From: VAZQ01 sp045811525
Lineage (GTDB): Bacteria > Pseudomonadota > Alphaproteobacteria > Rhizobiales > Xanthobacteraceae
NCBI GenBank assembly: GCA_045811525.1
Contig: JBJMTV010000015.1
Location: 1-64,000 of the forward strand
Direction of reading: 5' to 3'
DNA: 64,000 nucleotides
The position numbers and the translations under genes were made by a program. The notes under the pieces were generated by a model that made no database searches, was not told where the DNA came from, and worked only from the letters and a program-made list of their open reading frames with translations. Of the stretch, positions 25,326 to 33,061 are shown piece by piece; position 1 is the first letter of the stretch, and every line of letters begins with the position of its first letter.

Positions 25326-26312
25326 ATGATGACCCGGTTTGCGGCCTCAGCTTTCATGGTGGTCACGAGCTTGGCGATGGCCGCTCTCGGCACCGGCATG
25401 ACTGCGGCCGAAGCGCCATTCCCCACGAAACCCGTGAAATTTCTCATCCCGTATCCGGCCGGCGGCTCAAACGATGTGCTCGCCCGCATCGTCGCCGATA
25501 AGCTGCAGGCGAGGTGGGGACAACCGATCATCATCGAGAATGTCACCGGCGGGAGCGGCAATATCGCCGCCTCGTTGGCCGCGCAGGCTGATCCCGACGG
25601 CTACACCCTCTTGGTTTCCGCAACCCCGCCCCTCGCGACCAACCAGAGCCTCTACCGGCAATTGACGTACAAAGCCGAGGAATTCGTGCCGATCACTCTA
25701 TTCGGCTCAGTGCCGAACTTGGTCATTGTCCGCAAAGGTCTGCCGGTGAACTCGGTCGACGAGCTCATTGCGCATGCGAGGGCTCATCCGGGCCAGCTCG
25801 TCTATGGCAGCCAGGGTGTCGGCAATACCCCACATCTCACTGCAAACATGTTCATGAACCTAACCGGCACCAGCATGGTTCACGTGCCGTATCGTGGCGA
25901 GACCCTGGTGTACAACGACATGCTGGGTGAGCGGGTCGATGTCTTCTTCGGTAACATTTCCGGAGCGCTGGCACTCTATCGTGACGCCAAGCTCAAGGTC
26001 TTGGCAGTAACCGACACGGCGCGGGCATCGGCAATGCCCGAAGTCCCGAGCGTGACCGAAATCGGATTGCCGGGTCTCGTCTCGGGGGCCTGGTACGCCA
26101 TGGTAGGACCGCCCCGACTGAGCCGAGAGCTGCAGCAGCAACTCGGCACGGCCACGATCGCGGTGCTGAAGATGCCCGATGTGCAGCAGAGATTCCGGGC
26201 GCTTAACATCGAGCCCGATGGCCGAACGCCGGCCGAGACAGCAACTTTCATCAAAGCCGAGGTCAAGCGCTGGGGCGAGTTGATCCGCGCGAACAACATC
26301 GTGCTGGAGTGA
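25326..26312 (+). CDS. Tripartite tricarboxylate transporter receptor (TctC/Bug family)
   Basis: A 328-residue periplasmic receptor. A signal peptide (MVVTSLAMAALGTGMTAAEA) leads to FPTKPVKFLIPYPAGGSNDV, the family hallmark, then ENVTGGSGNIAA, GSQGVGNTPHLTANMF, VPYRGE and MPEVPSVTE. These proteins bind carboxylates or other small anions for TctAB-type or other carriers. No TctA or TctB gene is nearby. GAGGGTG lies before two adjacent ATGs at 25326 and 25329; the first is used. It is divergent from the zinc-binding protein gene. Confidence 0.88.
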   Translation: MMTRFAASAFMVVTSLAMAALGTGMTAAEAPFPTKPVKFLIPYPAGGSNDVLARIVADKLQARWGQPIIIENVTGGSGNIAASLAAQADPDGYTLLVSATPPLATNQSLYRQLTYKAEEFVPITLFGSVPNLVIVRKGLPVNSVDELIAHARAHPGQLVYGSQGVGNTPHLTANMFMNLTGTSMVHVPYRGETLVYNDMLGERVDVFFGNISGALALYRDAKLKVLAVTDTARASAMPEVPSVTEIGLPGLVSGAWYAMVGPPRLSRELQQQLGTATIAVLKMPDVQQRFRALNIEPDGRTPAETATFIKAEVKRWGELIRANNIVLE

Positions 26313-26352
26313 AGAGGATCGATCCTACTCGGCTGCCTAGCGTCGTCGATGA

Positions 26353-27450
26353 TCAGAAGCGGTCTTTCAGATTGCGCCGCCCGGCGACGACCTCATCAAT
26401 GATCTGCTGCTGCTGCGCTGGCCCGTGCAGATGCGCCAGGTCGTCGAGCTGATTGGAAGCGATGAGCTGCAGAGCTTGCATGTGGATGTCGCCATTCGCG
26501 TCACGCGGAAGCGCGCGACACAGCTGAATATGCTGGGGTGCTGGTACACTCGGCACGTCGCGCGCCAGCAATGTGCGCAAGCTTGTCTCGGCGAGGCTTG
26601 GTGAGCCCTCCACGAACACATACGAGCTGTGCCGTGCACCGAGATCGTAAAACGCAACCACGGCAGCATCGATGACATGCGGGTGCTGTTTCAGGCAGCT
26701 CACGATCTTCGGTGCATCGTGAGAAATGCGCGTGCCGCTCCCTTCCTGGTCAGTGAAACCAAGCCAGCCGCGGGTGACCCTGTGGTACAGGCGCTTTCCC
26801 GTTAGCAGCCAGATGCGCGCGAAAATGCTCTTGCGCGCCAGCAGTTTGCATTCCGCCGGCGTGAGCGCTTCCCGCACATAGCGATGTTTGTGCTTGAGAA
26901 GGTGCCTGAGATCCTCGTAGGCGAGCAGCCGAAACCAGCGGTTGCGGCGGGAGAAGCAGGAGGCAAGCTGGAAGTCGGTGAGATAGGCGCGGCCGTCCTT
27001 GCCCTGCAGCCAGTTCTGTTGTTTCGAGAGATCGTTGTGGCAGACGCCGGCACGATGCAGCTCGCGAAGCGCTCGCTTGGCTGATCGAAAATAGGCGCGG
27101 TCCCCATAGGGCTTGGCAATTTGCAGCGCGGTGCCCTCAATCCAGCCGCGCACCAGGGCCTTGCTGCCGGAGAAGAGCAGCCGTGGCGCTGCGCTGACGT
27201 TCTGCGCGGCTCTGAGACCGCGCTTTTCCCGCTCGAACAATCCTCGTGCCACGACGAAAGTCCACCAGGGCACCTCATCGATGCGCCGCAACACAGCCGG
27301 CATTTCCTCCTGGCCAATACGCAACTGTCCGCGCTCGATAGTTGAAAACAGATCGCGCTTCAGCACGACTGAAGTTTGCCAGCGGCCGCTCAGCTCGGCT
27401 GGCGGCATTCGAATAGTGGGCGCTTGAGAATGTTGCTGTGCCGAGGTCAT
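26353..27450 (-). CDS. Kinase-like protein with acyl-CoA-synthetase C-terminal domain
   Basis: Residues about 25-210 resemble a small protein or lipopolysaccharide-kinase fold: the catalytic loop HNDLSKQQN (138-146, Asp140 as base, Asn146 as metal ligand) and TDFQLA (158-163, in place of DFG). No glycine-rich loop is evident. Residues about 250-350 look like an AMP-binding enzyme C-terminal domain: HPHVIDAAVVAFYD, then VPAPQHIQLCRALPRDANGD, close to the LPRTxxGK signature but with Asp for Lys. The catalytic Lys of adenylating enzymes is therefore missing. I know of no defined function for the pair. It is last in the minus-strand run after the cytochrome gene (132 bases). Confidence 0.75.
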   Translation of the reverse strand: MTSAQQHSQAPTIRMPPAELSGRWQTSVVLKRDLFSTIERGQLRIGQEEMPAVLRRIDEVPWWTFVVARGLFEREKRGLRAAQNVSAAPRLLFSGSKALVRGWIEGTALQIAKPYGDRAYFRSAKRALRELHRAGVCHNDLSKQQNWLQGKDGRAYLTDFQLASCFSRRNRWFRLLAYEDLRHLLKHKHRYVREALTPAECKLLARKSIFARIWLLTGKRLYHRVTRGWLGFTDQEGSGTRISHDAPKIVSCLKQHPHVIDAAVVAFYDLGARHSSYVFVEGSPSLAETSLRTLLARDVPSVPAPQHIQLCRALPRDANGDIHMQALQLIASNQLDDLAHLHGPAQQQQIIDEVVAGRRNLKDRF

Positions 27451-27582
27451 GGAGAAACTACGCAGACCGGCAAACGCTCGTTGGCTCAGTCGAGCACGGC
27501 GCCGAGTCGCGCGGGGGTTCTGCTAGCACGAGGCCTGCGGTCGATACGCGATCTCCGCAGCACCACAGGCGGCGAGGCAAGC

Positions 27583-28431
27583 TCACTCCTTTGGCGGCAC
27601 GGTGCGAAGGTAAGCCACGACCGCATTGAGATCGGCTTGCGTCATGCGCGCGTACCAGTCGAAGCCCATGGGCGGCTTGAGCTTGGTCCCGTCCTTGCGC
27701 ATTCCCTGGGTGATCGCACGCTTGATCTCGTCATCGCTCCAGCGACCGATCCCCTTGTCCGGATGCGAGGTGATATTGCGTGAGACCGACTCCCCAAAAG
27801 GTCCTCGGAAAGTCTGGCCACCCTTGCCCAGGCTATTGGCGAAGTCGGGCTGATCGTTCACCCGCGGCGTATGACATTCCATGCAGTGCCCGATGGTGGC
27901 GAGGTAAAACCCGCGCTTCACTGGATCGCTCAAATCCGCCTCGGACGGAGGCCGGTCAGCACCGGGCGGTGTCTCGGCATGGAACGCGGCCTTGTAGACC
28001 GGAGGCTGGACCTGGTTTCGTACCGGGGGCACGCTGCGCAGATAAGCGACCACGGCGTCGAGATCGCTGGGCACGAACACCTTGTAGAACCCGTAAGGCA
28101 TGATCGGAGCGAGCTGATGGCCACTCGGCCGCACGCCTTGCAGGATCGCTTTCTTCATGTCATCGGCGCTCCACTTGCCGATCCCGGTCTCCTCATCGGG
28201 CGTGATATTAGGGCCTTTCACCGTGAACGCCGGCTCATCCCAGGTCTGCGGCCCGCCCGAGTAGAGCCGTGTGCTATCGACCACGCCGCCGGGTCCGCGC
28301 GGCGAATGGCAGTTGCCGCAGGTCAGAATGCTTTCCACGAGATACTTGCCCCGCTCCACCGGGCTCTGCGCCTGCGTCAGCGCACTCATGACCATCAGCG
28401 CAGCGATTGCAGATAGCCCCGCTCGGAACAT
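27583..28431 (-). CDS. Periplasmic diheme cytochrome c
   Basis: A 282-residue secreted protein with two c-type heme sites, CGNCH (38-42) and CMECH (183-187), each followed by a typical cytochrome c domain; likely axial methionines are in APIMPYGF and KPPMGFDW. It resembles the small cytochrome subunits of membrane-bound alcohol, aldehyde and gluconate dehydrogenases. Its place downstream of two exported molybdenum hydroxylases suggests that it takes electrons from them. The ATG at 28431 is chosen because AAGGAGAAGGGG touches it; the frame continues to 28551. About 300 bases (28432-28730) before it hold no recognisable gene or signal. Confidence 0.85.
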   Translation of the reverse strand: MFRAGLSAIAALMVMSALTQAQSPVERGKYLVESILTCGNCHSPRGPGGVVDSTRLYSGGPQTWDEPAFTVKGPNITPDEETGIGKWSADDMKKAILQGVRPSGHQLAPIMPYGFYKVFVPSDLDAVVAYLRSVPPVRNQVQPPVYKAAFHAETPPGADRPPSEADLSDPVKRGFYLATIGHCMECHTPRVNDQPDFANSLGKGGQTFRGPFGESVSRNITSHPDKGIGRWSDDEIKRAITQGMRKDGTKLKPPMGFDWYARMTQADLNAVVAYLRTVPPKE

Positions 28432-28730
28432 CCCCTTCTCCTTCATCTGAGCCACTTTGTTCCCTCGCACGCCGCGAGTCGGAGTGCACCCATTACCTTG
28501 TTGGCGAACAAGAGCAAAGTCCATGCGGCGGACCAGGCAGGCTGCTCGCACGGCTGTTTCATCACCTCTCCGCCGCGCAGCCCCATGAAATTTGGGGTGC
28601 GCAGACCAGGCGTTGGTTCATCTCCAGATTGAGGGCGAACTCGAAGATTGCTACCCGCTCCGCGGGCAGCTCGGCAGGTTGCACAGGTATTAGCAGACGG
28701 GCGGCCAAGGACCGTCCACCAGGTCCGCTC

Positions 28731-30182
28731 CTACTGCTGCCCCGCGACCGTCCGCGCCTCACCGGTAAGCTCGAGGATGTGCATTCCGGTATTGGCGCGA
28801 TCAACCACGTAGATGTACCCGCGATCATCGGTCTCCACGTTGTTGCTCTGGATTGCAGTCTTGCAACGGTCACGCCCGTCCACCTTGATGCAGCGCTGCG
28901 AGGTGGCCTCGGTGATCGGCGGGATGAAGTAGCCGATCTCCTGCGGACGATAGGGATCGCGAATGTCGATCGCCCGCACGCCGGCATTGAACCAAGTGAC
29001 CACCGCCACCTTCTGATGGAACACAGGCGCGGCGCTCTCGTTTCCCGAATGGGAGCCGAACCGCCCACCGCGGCTGCAGAAGTTGCCGCTCGCCTCCGGC
29101 ACATTGAAGTTCGACACGACCATTGGTCGCGACTCGACGGTAGCGTCGACGAACCAAGCCATCTGGCGCGTCTCGGCTGCCTGGCACTCGTTCACCAGCC
29201 CTTCGTCGACAATCATGATCATGTCACGCTCGCCGCCGGCCAGGTCCTTGGCAAACTCGGCGATCTTCATCTTGCCGAGGGGGATGACCGAGTGGGCACC
29301 CTGGAGCGGCAGCATGTCGAGCTGGCCGATCACGGGATAGCGCAGGTTCTCTGGCGTGGGCTCCTTGGGCCCGTTGAGCAGCTTCTCGCGGTCGACGATC
29401 TGCATCACACCGCCTTTGTTGGTGCCATAGCCGAAATAAACACGGTTGCCGCTCGGGCCTGTCGAGATCATGCCGTGCAGCTCGGTCGGCACTGCCCCGG
29501 TTGCACCGGGTTGCTGGCCAGGGAGCCCGAAGTCGCGGATCTTCACAGGTTTCGTGGGATCGCTGAGGTCGTACACCTCGGTCATGCGCCGCGTGCGCCA
29601 ATCCGGCCGACCGGACACGAGGTAGGCAATGCCGGTGTCGCATTCCCACCAGCTCTTGTGCGTGTCCTTGAGATTCCAGCTGATGCGGGTGAGCAGTTTC
29701 GGTGCGGCGGGATTGCTCACGTCCCAGATCTCGTGGCCGAGCCCGCCAAAGGTGCGCAACAGGTAGGTCTTGTCCGGATCGCCCTTTGGCAGGGTCTTGC
29801 CGTCGCAGGCGCGCACCATCTGACCGCCACCCTGCTCGCCTAACCCTTCAACGCCAGGAATATGCGCGAGATATGTGGGCTTGCTCGGATCAGTCACATC
29901 AACGATCGAGGTGCCATTGAACTCGGCTTGGCCCGTGAGCGAATTGACTGGCTTGGGTACAGCCTCGGTGCCCCCGTGATGGCCCACATAGGCGATGTAG
30001 CGGCTGCCCTGCTTGTGAATGACCGGCTGGTAGGCGCTTCGTGCCTGCAGGTCGTTGTAGCCGGCAAGCCGCATGTTCTTTGCCTCGGGTGGGCCGCCGA
30101 TCTTCGGCGCCTGCGCCAAGGCCGAGCTCGCAAGCAGGAGCGAGGCCAGTGTGGCGCCTGCGACCGGAATTCTTGCCTGCAT
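28731..30182 (-). CDS. Secreted LVIVD-repeat beta-propeller protein
   Basis: A 483-residue protein with a signal peptide (VAGATLASLLLASSALAQ) and repeats of the LVIVD type, seen as TSIVDVTDPSKPTYLAHI, HEIWDVSNPAAPKLLTRI, TEVYDLSDPTKPVKIRDF and VRAIDIRDPYRPQEIGYF. Such repeats form beta-propellers outside the cytoplasm. Cysteines (for example NFCSRGG, ATSQRCIKVDGRDRCK) may form disulfides. Its enzymatic role is unknown. It lies between the molybdenum hydroxylase genes and the cytochrome gene, 102 bases after the former. The ATG at 30182 has GAGGAGAG upstream; ATG 30197 is an alternative. Confidence 0.8.
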   Translation of the reverse strand: MQARIPVAGATLASLLLASSALAQAPKIGGPPEAKNMRLAGYNDLQARSAYQPVIHKQGSRYIAYVGHHGGTEAVPKPVNSLTGQAEFNGTSIVDVTDPSKPTYLAHIPGVEGLGEQGGGQMVRACDGKTLPKGDPDKTYLLRTFGGLGHEIWDVSNPAAPKLLTRISWNLKDTHKSWWECDTGIAYLVSGRPDWRTRRMTEVYDLSDPTKPVKIRDFGLPGQQPGATGAVPTELHGMISTGPSGNRVYFGYGTNKGGVMQIVDREKLLNGPKEPTPENLRYPVIGQLDMLPLQGAHSVIPLGKMKIAEFAKDLAGGERDMIMIVDEGLVNECQAAETRQMAWFVDATVESRPMVVSNFNVPEASGNFCSRGGRFGSHSGNESAAPVFHQKVAVVTWFNAGVRAIDIRDPYRPQEIGYFIPPITEATSQRCIKVDGRDRCKTAIQSNNVETDDRGYIYVVDRANTGMHILELTGEARTVAGQQ

Positions 30183-30238
30183 CAAGTCTCTCCTCATCAA
30201 CGATCTTCTCTTTGCGGCGGCGAGTAGTGATAGAAGCC

Positions 30239-30265
30239 GGCAGGCGACCAGAATGGCCGCCTGCC
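30239..30265 (-). terminator. Hairpin after the second molybdenum hydroxylase gene
   Basis: GGCAGGCG (30239-30246) and CGCCTGCC (30258-30265) form an 8-bp GC-rich stem with an 11-base loop, 20 bases past the stop codon on the minus strand. No clear U-run follows, so it may be a weak terminator or a transcript-stabilising or processing element between the hydroxylase and LVIVD genes. Confidence 0.45.
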
Positions 30266-30284
30266 GTCCCTCGATGAGTTGGAG

Positions 30285-32510
30285 TCAACCCAGCGCGTGC
30301 TTGACCCGCTCGGGAGTGAAGGGCGTGTGCCGCAGCCGCACTCCGCTGAGCTCGGCAACCGCATTAGCAATTGCGGGCGCCACCAGCGGCGTGGCCATTT
30401 GGCCCGCACCGGTCGGGTGATTGTCGGTCTTGATCACCTCGACATGCATCTGCGGCACCTCGTTCATGCGCGGCACCTGATAATCGTAGAAGTTGCTCTG
30501 CTCGACCACACCATTCTTGATGGAGATGGTCTCTGTCAGAGCAACGCCCAGCGCATACACGATGCTGCCCTCACTCTGCGCAACGATGTTGTCGGGCTGG
30601 ACCGCTACGCCGCAATCTATCGTGCACCAAAAATTGTGCACTTTGATCTTGCCGGTCGAGCGCTCGAGCGAGATCTGGGCAACGCCGGCCACGTGCGAGC
30701 CGGAATAGTCAAGATAGGCAAAGCCGAGCGCACGGCGGTCTCGCTTGCGGTCCCACTGCGACATTTCCGCTACGCGCTGTACCACCTTTATCGCGCGCGG
30801 GGTGTTTTTGAGCAGCTCGAGCCGGTAGGCCACCGGATCGACCCCACGTGTGCGTGCGATCTCGTCGACGAAAGCCTCGGTGGCGAAGCGATTGGCCAGA
30901 AAGCTGATCCCGCGCAGCGGATTGGTGCGCACGCCGGTGTCGCGATAAAGCTGCTCCACCATCTGATGCGGCACGTCATAGCCGCGCAGATCACTGCCGA
31001 GCATCGCGATGGCATCCTTGCCGCCGGACTGCTGGTAGCGCACAGGGTCCATGAATGGCCCGACGCGGTCCACGGCGATGCGATGGTGCCAGGCCATGAG
31101 CTTGCCCGACGGATCGAAGCCCGCCTTGAGGTAATGCGCAGACAATGGGCGGAAGCGCCCGTTGTGGACATCATCCTCGCGCGTCCACATGACCTTTACC
31201 GGTCGCCCGGCTTCTTTCGACAGCAGCACCGCATCGATGATGAAGTCGACGTCGCGGTTGCCCCGGCGCCCGAAGCCGCCGCCCATCAGCATGTCATGCA
31301 GCTTCACCTTGTCGCGCCCGATGCCAAGGATCTTTGCCGTGGCCTCAGAGGCGTTACTCTGGCTCTGCGTCCCCGCCCAGATCTCCACCGTATCGCCAGC
31401 CGGCGACACTGACGCAGTTGCGTTCAACGGCTCCATCTGTGCGTGGTAGGCATAGTCGCAACGATATTCCGCCTCCAAGGTCGAGGCAGCCTTCGGCATC
31501 GCTCCGCGCAGGTCCCCCACGCGACTCCACTCCGTGGCAGGGCGCGCTGGGTTCTTGGCGTCAGCGGCAAATCGATCGAGGCCCTTGTCACTGTCGAAGT
31601 CCCAAGCCGTCCCGGTCCTCGTCCACGTGACTGTCCCGTTGAGGGCCCGCTGTGCTTCGAAGGCGGCCCATGGTGTTTCGGCGAGCACGCCGACGCCGTA
31701 GGGCATACGGACGACCTTCACGACACCCGCCACCGCCTTAGCCTGGGCGTCGTCGATCTTGTCGGGAACTGACCCCTCCACGGGTGCGCGCAACACGGCG
31801 CCGTAGAGCATGTTCGGGACCTGCACATCGAGGCTATAAGGGGCGGTGCCGTTGACCTTGCCCGGGAGCTCGATGCGCATGACGTCCTTGCCGATCAGCC
31901 GGAACTCTGTCGGGCTCTTCAGGTCGGCAGCTTTGATTTCCGGCGCTTTGGCGGGAACGTCGGCGAACCCTGCGATCTCACCATAGCTGAGCTTGCGGCC
32001 AGACTTGGCATGCACCACCACGCTTGGCTCAGTGCTCAATTCATCCAGCGGGACGCCGAGCTTGCGCGCTGCATTGTCGAGCAGAACACGGCGGACTTGC
32101 GCACCGAAAATACGGATCGGCTCATAGTAGCTCGTCACGGCATTCGACCCCGCCGTATACATCATGGTGCCGCCGAAGCCGGGGTTGCCGTAAATCGCCT
32201 CGAGTGGAGGAGCAGGCAAAATGCGCACATTCGACCACTCGGCATCGAGCTCTTCGGCAACGATAAGAGGAAGCGAGGTCATCGACCCCTGCCCCATCTC
32301 AGTCGCCGGGGACATGATGCTGATCGTCCCATCAGTCGCGATGCTAATCCAAGGGCTGAACTCGCGGCCCGCGCGCTCGCCAGTGGCCATGCCGGCCCGT
32401 GCACTTGATGGTCCGAGCGCAACGGCAAAGGACAGGCCGGCGGCGCCAATCATCACCTGGCGGCGCGACATCGCAGCTCGAGCATTTTGTTTGCTGTCAT
32501 GGATGCTCAT
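30285..32510 (-). CDS. Molybdopterin-binding subunit of a xanthine oxidase-family hydroxylase (IorB-like), second copy
   Basis: A 741-residue large subunit with a Tat signal (MSRRQVMIGAAGLSFAVALG near residue 14). It has the two-subunit isoquinoline/aldehyde hydroxylase features: GQGSMTSLPLIVAEELDAEW, GMYTAGSNA-type block (here TMMYTAGSNAVTSYY), the MGGGFGRRGNRDVDFIIDA cofactor motif and the C-terminal PTGAGQMATPLVAPAIANAV. The cofactor would be molybdopterin cytosine dinucleotide; electrons pass to the adjacent [2Fe-2S] subunit. The substrate is an aldehyde or N-heterocycle, not determinable from sequence. It starts two bases after the stop of the iron-sulfur gene, so they are coupled. Confidence 0.88.
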   Translation of the reverse strand: MSIHDSKQNARAAMSRRQVMIGAAGLSFAVALGPSSARAGMATGERAGREFSPWISIATDGTISIMSPATEMGQGSMTSLPLIVAEELDAEWSNVRILPAPPLEAIYGNPGFGGTMMYTAGSNAVTSYYEPIRIFGAQVRRVLLDNAARKLGVPLDELSTEPSVVVHAKSGRKLSYGEIAGFADVPAKAPEIKAADLKSPTEFRLIGKDVMRIELPGKVNGTAPYSLDVQVPNMLYGAVLRAPVEGSVPDKIDDAQAKAVAGVVKVVRMPYGVGVLAETPWAAFEAQRALNGTVTWTRTGTAWDFDSDKGLDRFAADAKNPARPATEWSRVGDLRGAMPKAASTLEAEYRCDYAYHAQMEPLNATASVSPAGDTVEIWAGTQSQSNASEATAKILGIGRDKVKLHDMLMGGGFGRRGNRDVDFIIDAVLLSKEAGRPVKVMWTREDDVHNGRFRPLSAHYLKAGFDPSGKLMAWHHRIAVDRVGPFMDPVRYQQSGGKDAIAMLGSDLRGYDVPHQMVEQLYRDTGVRTNPLRGISFLANRFATEAFVDEIARTRGVDPVAYRLELLKNTPRAIKVVQRVAEMSQWDRKRDRRALGFAYLDYSGSHVAGVAQISLERSTGKIKVHNFWCTIDCGVAVQPDNIVAQSEGSIVYALGVALTETISIKNGVVEQSNFYDYQVPRMNEVPQMHVEVIKTDNHPTGAGQMATPLVAPAIANAVAELSGVRLRHTPFTPERVKHALG

Positions 32511-32512
32511 GG

Positions 32513-32968
32513 TCAGGCCTCCCCGGCCGCGCGCTCAATGGCGCGTACGATCCGCTGGTAGGTTCCGCAGCGGCAGATATTACTGCTCATGTGCTCGACG
32601 ATTTGTTCGCGGCTCGGGCGTGGATTGTGCTTGAGCAGGTCGGCCGCGCTCATGATCTGTCCGGACTGGCAATAGCCGCATTGCGGCACATTCTCGGCCA
32701 GCCAAGCCTTCTGTACCGGATGCGAGGAGTCCGGCGACAGACCTTCAATCGTGGTGATCGACTTGCCGGCAATCTCGGACACTTGAGTCTGGCACGAGAA
32801 CGCCCGCTTGCCATCGATATGCACCATGCAGGCGCCGCACAGCCCAGTGCCGCAGCCAAATTTGGTGCCGGTGAGCTTGAGGCCCTCACGGAGGACCCAG
32901 AGCAAGGGGGTCGCCGCAGGTGCGTCGGTTGACGCGGCCTTCCCATTGACAGTGAAGTTGGTCGGCAT
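32513..32968 (-). CDS. [2Fe-2S] subunit of molybdenum hydroxylase (IorA-like), second copy
   Basis: A 151-residue two-cluster iron-sulfur protein. A plant-type ferredoxin domain (FGCGTGLCGACMVHIDGK with a later Cys in AFSCQTQ) is followed by the helical [2Fe-2S]-binding domain (QCGYCQSGQIMSAADLL, ICRCGTYQRI). All eight cysteines are present. It has no signal peptide, so it is probably exported folded with its Tat-bearing partner, the next gene downstream. It passes electrons from the molybdenum centre, likely to the cytochrome encoded downstream. It begins 93 bases after the first copy's large subunit. Confidence 0.92.
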   Translation of the reverse strand: MPTNFTVNGKAASTDAPAATPLLWVLREGLKLTGTKFGCGTGLCGACMVHIDGKRAFSCQTQVSEIAGKSITTIEGLSPDSSHPVQKAWLAENVPQCGYCQSGQIMSAADLLKHNPRPSREQIVEHMSSNICRCGTYQRIVRAIERAAGEA

Positions 32969-33061
32969 GCTTCCTCCCTCTCGATTGAGCGAAAGGCGCT
33001 GAGTTGCGCCGCGCGCTCTGGCTTCATCGACGCGGTAAGCGAACTGGCTGCTCCTGCATTG

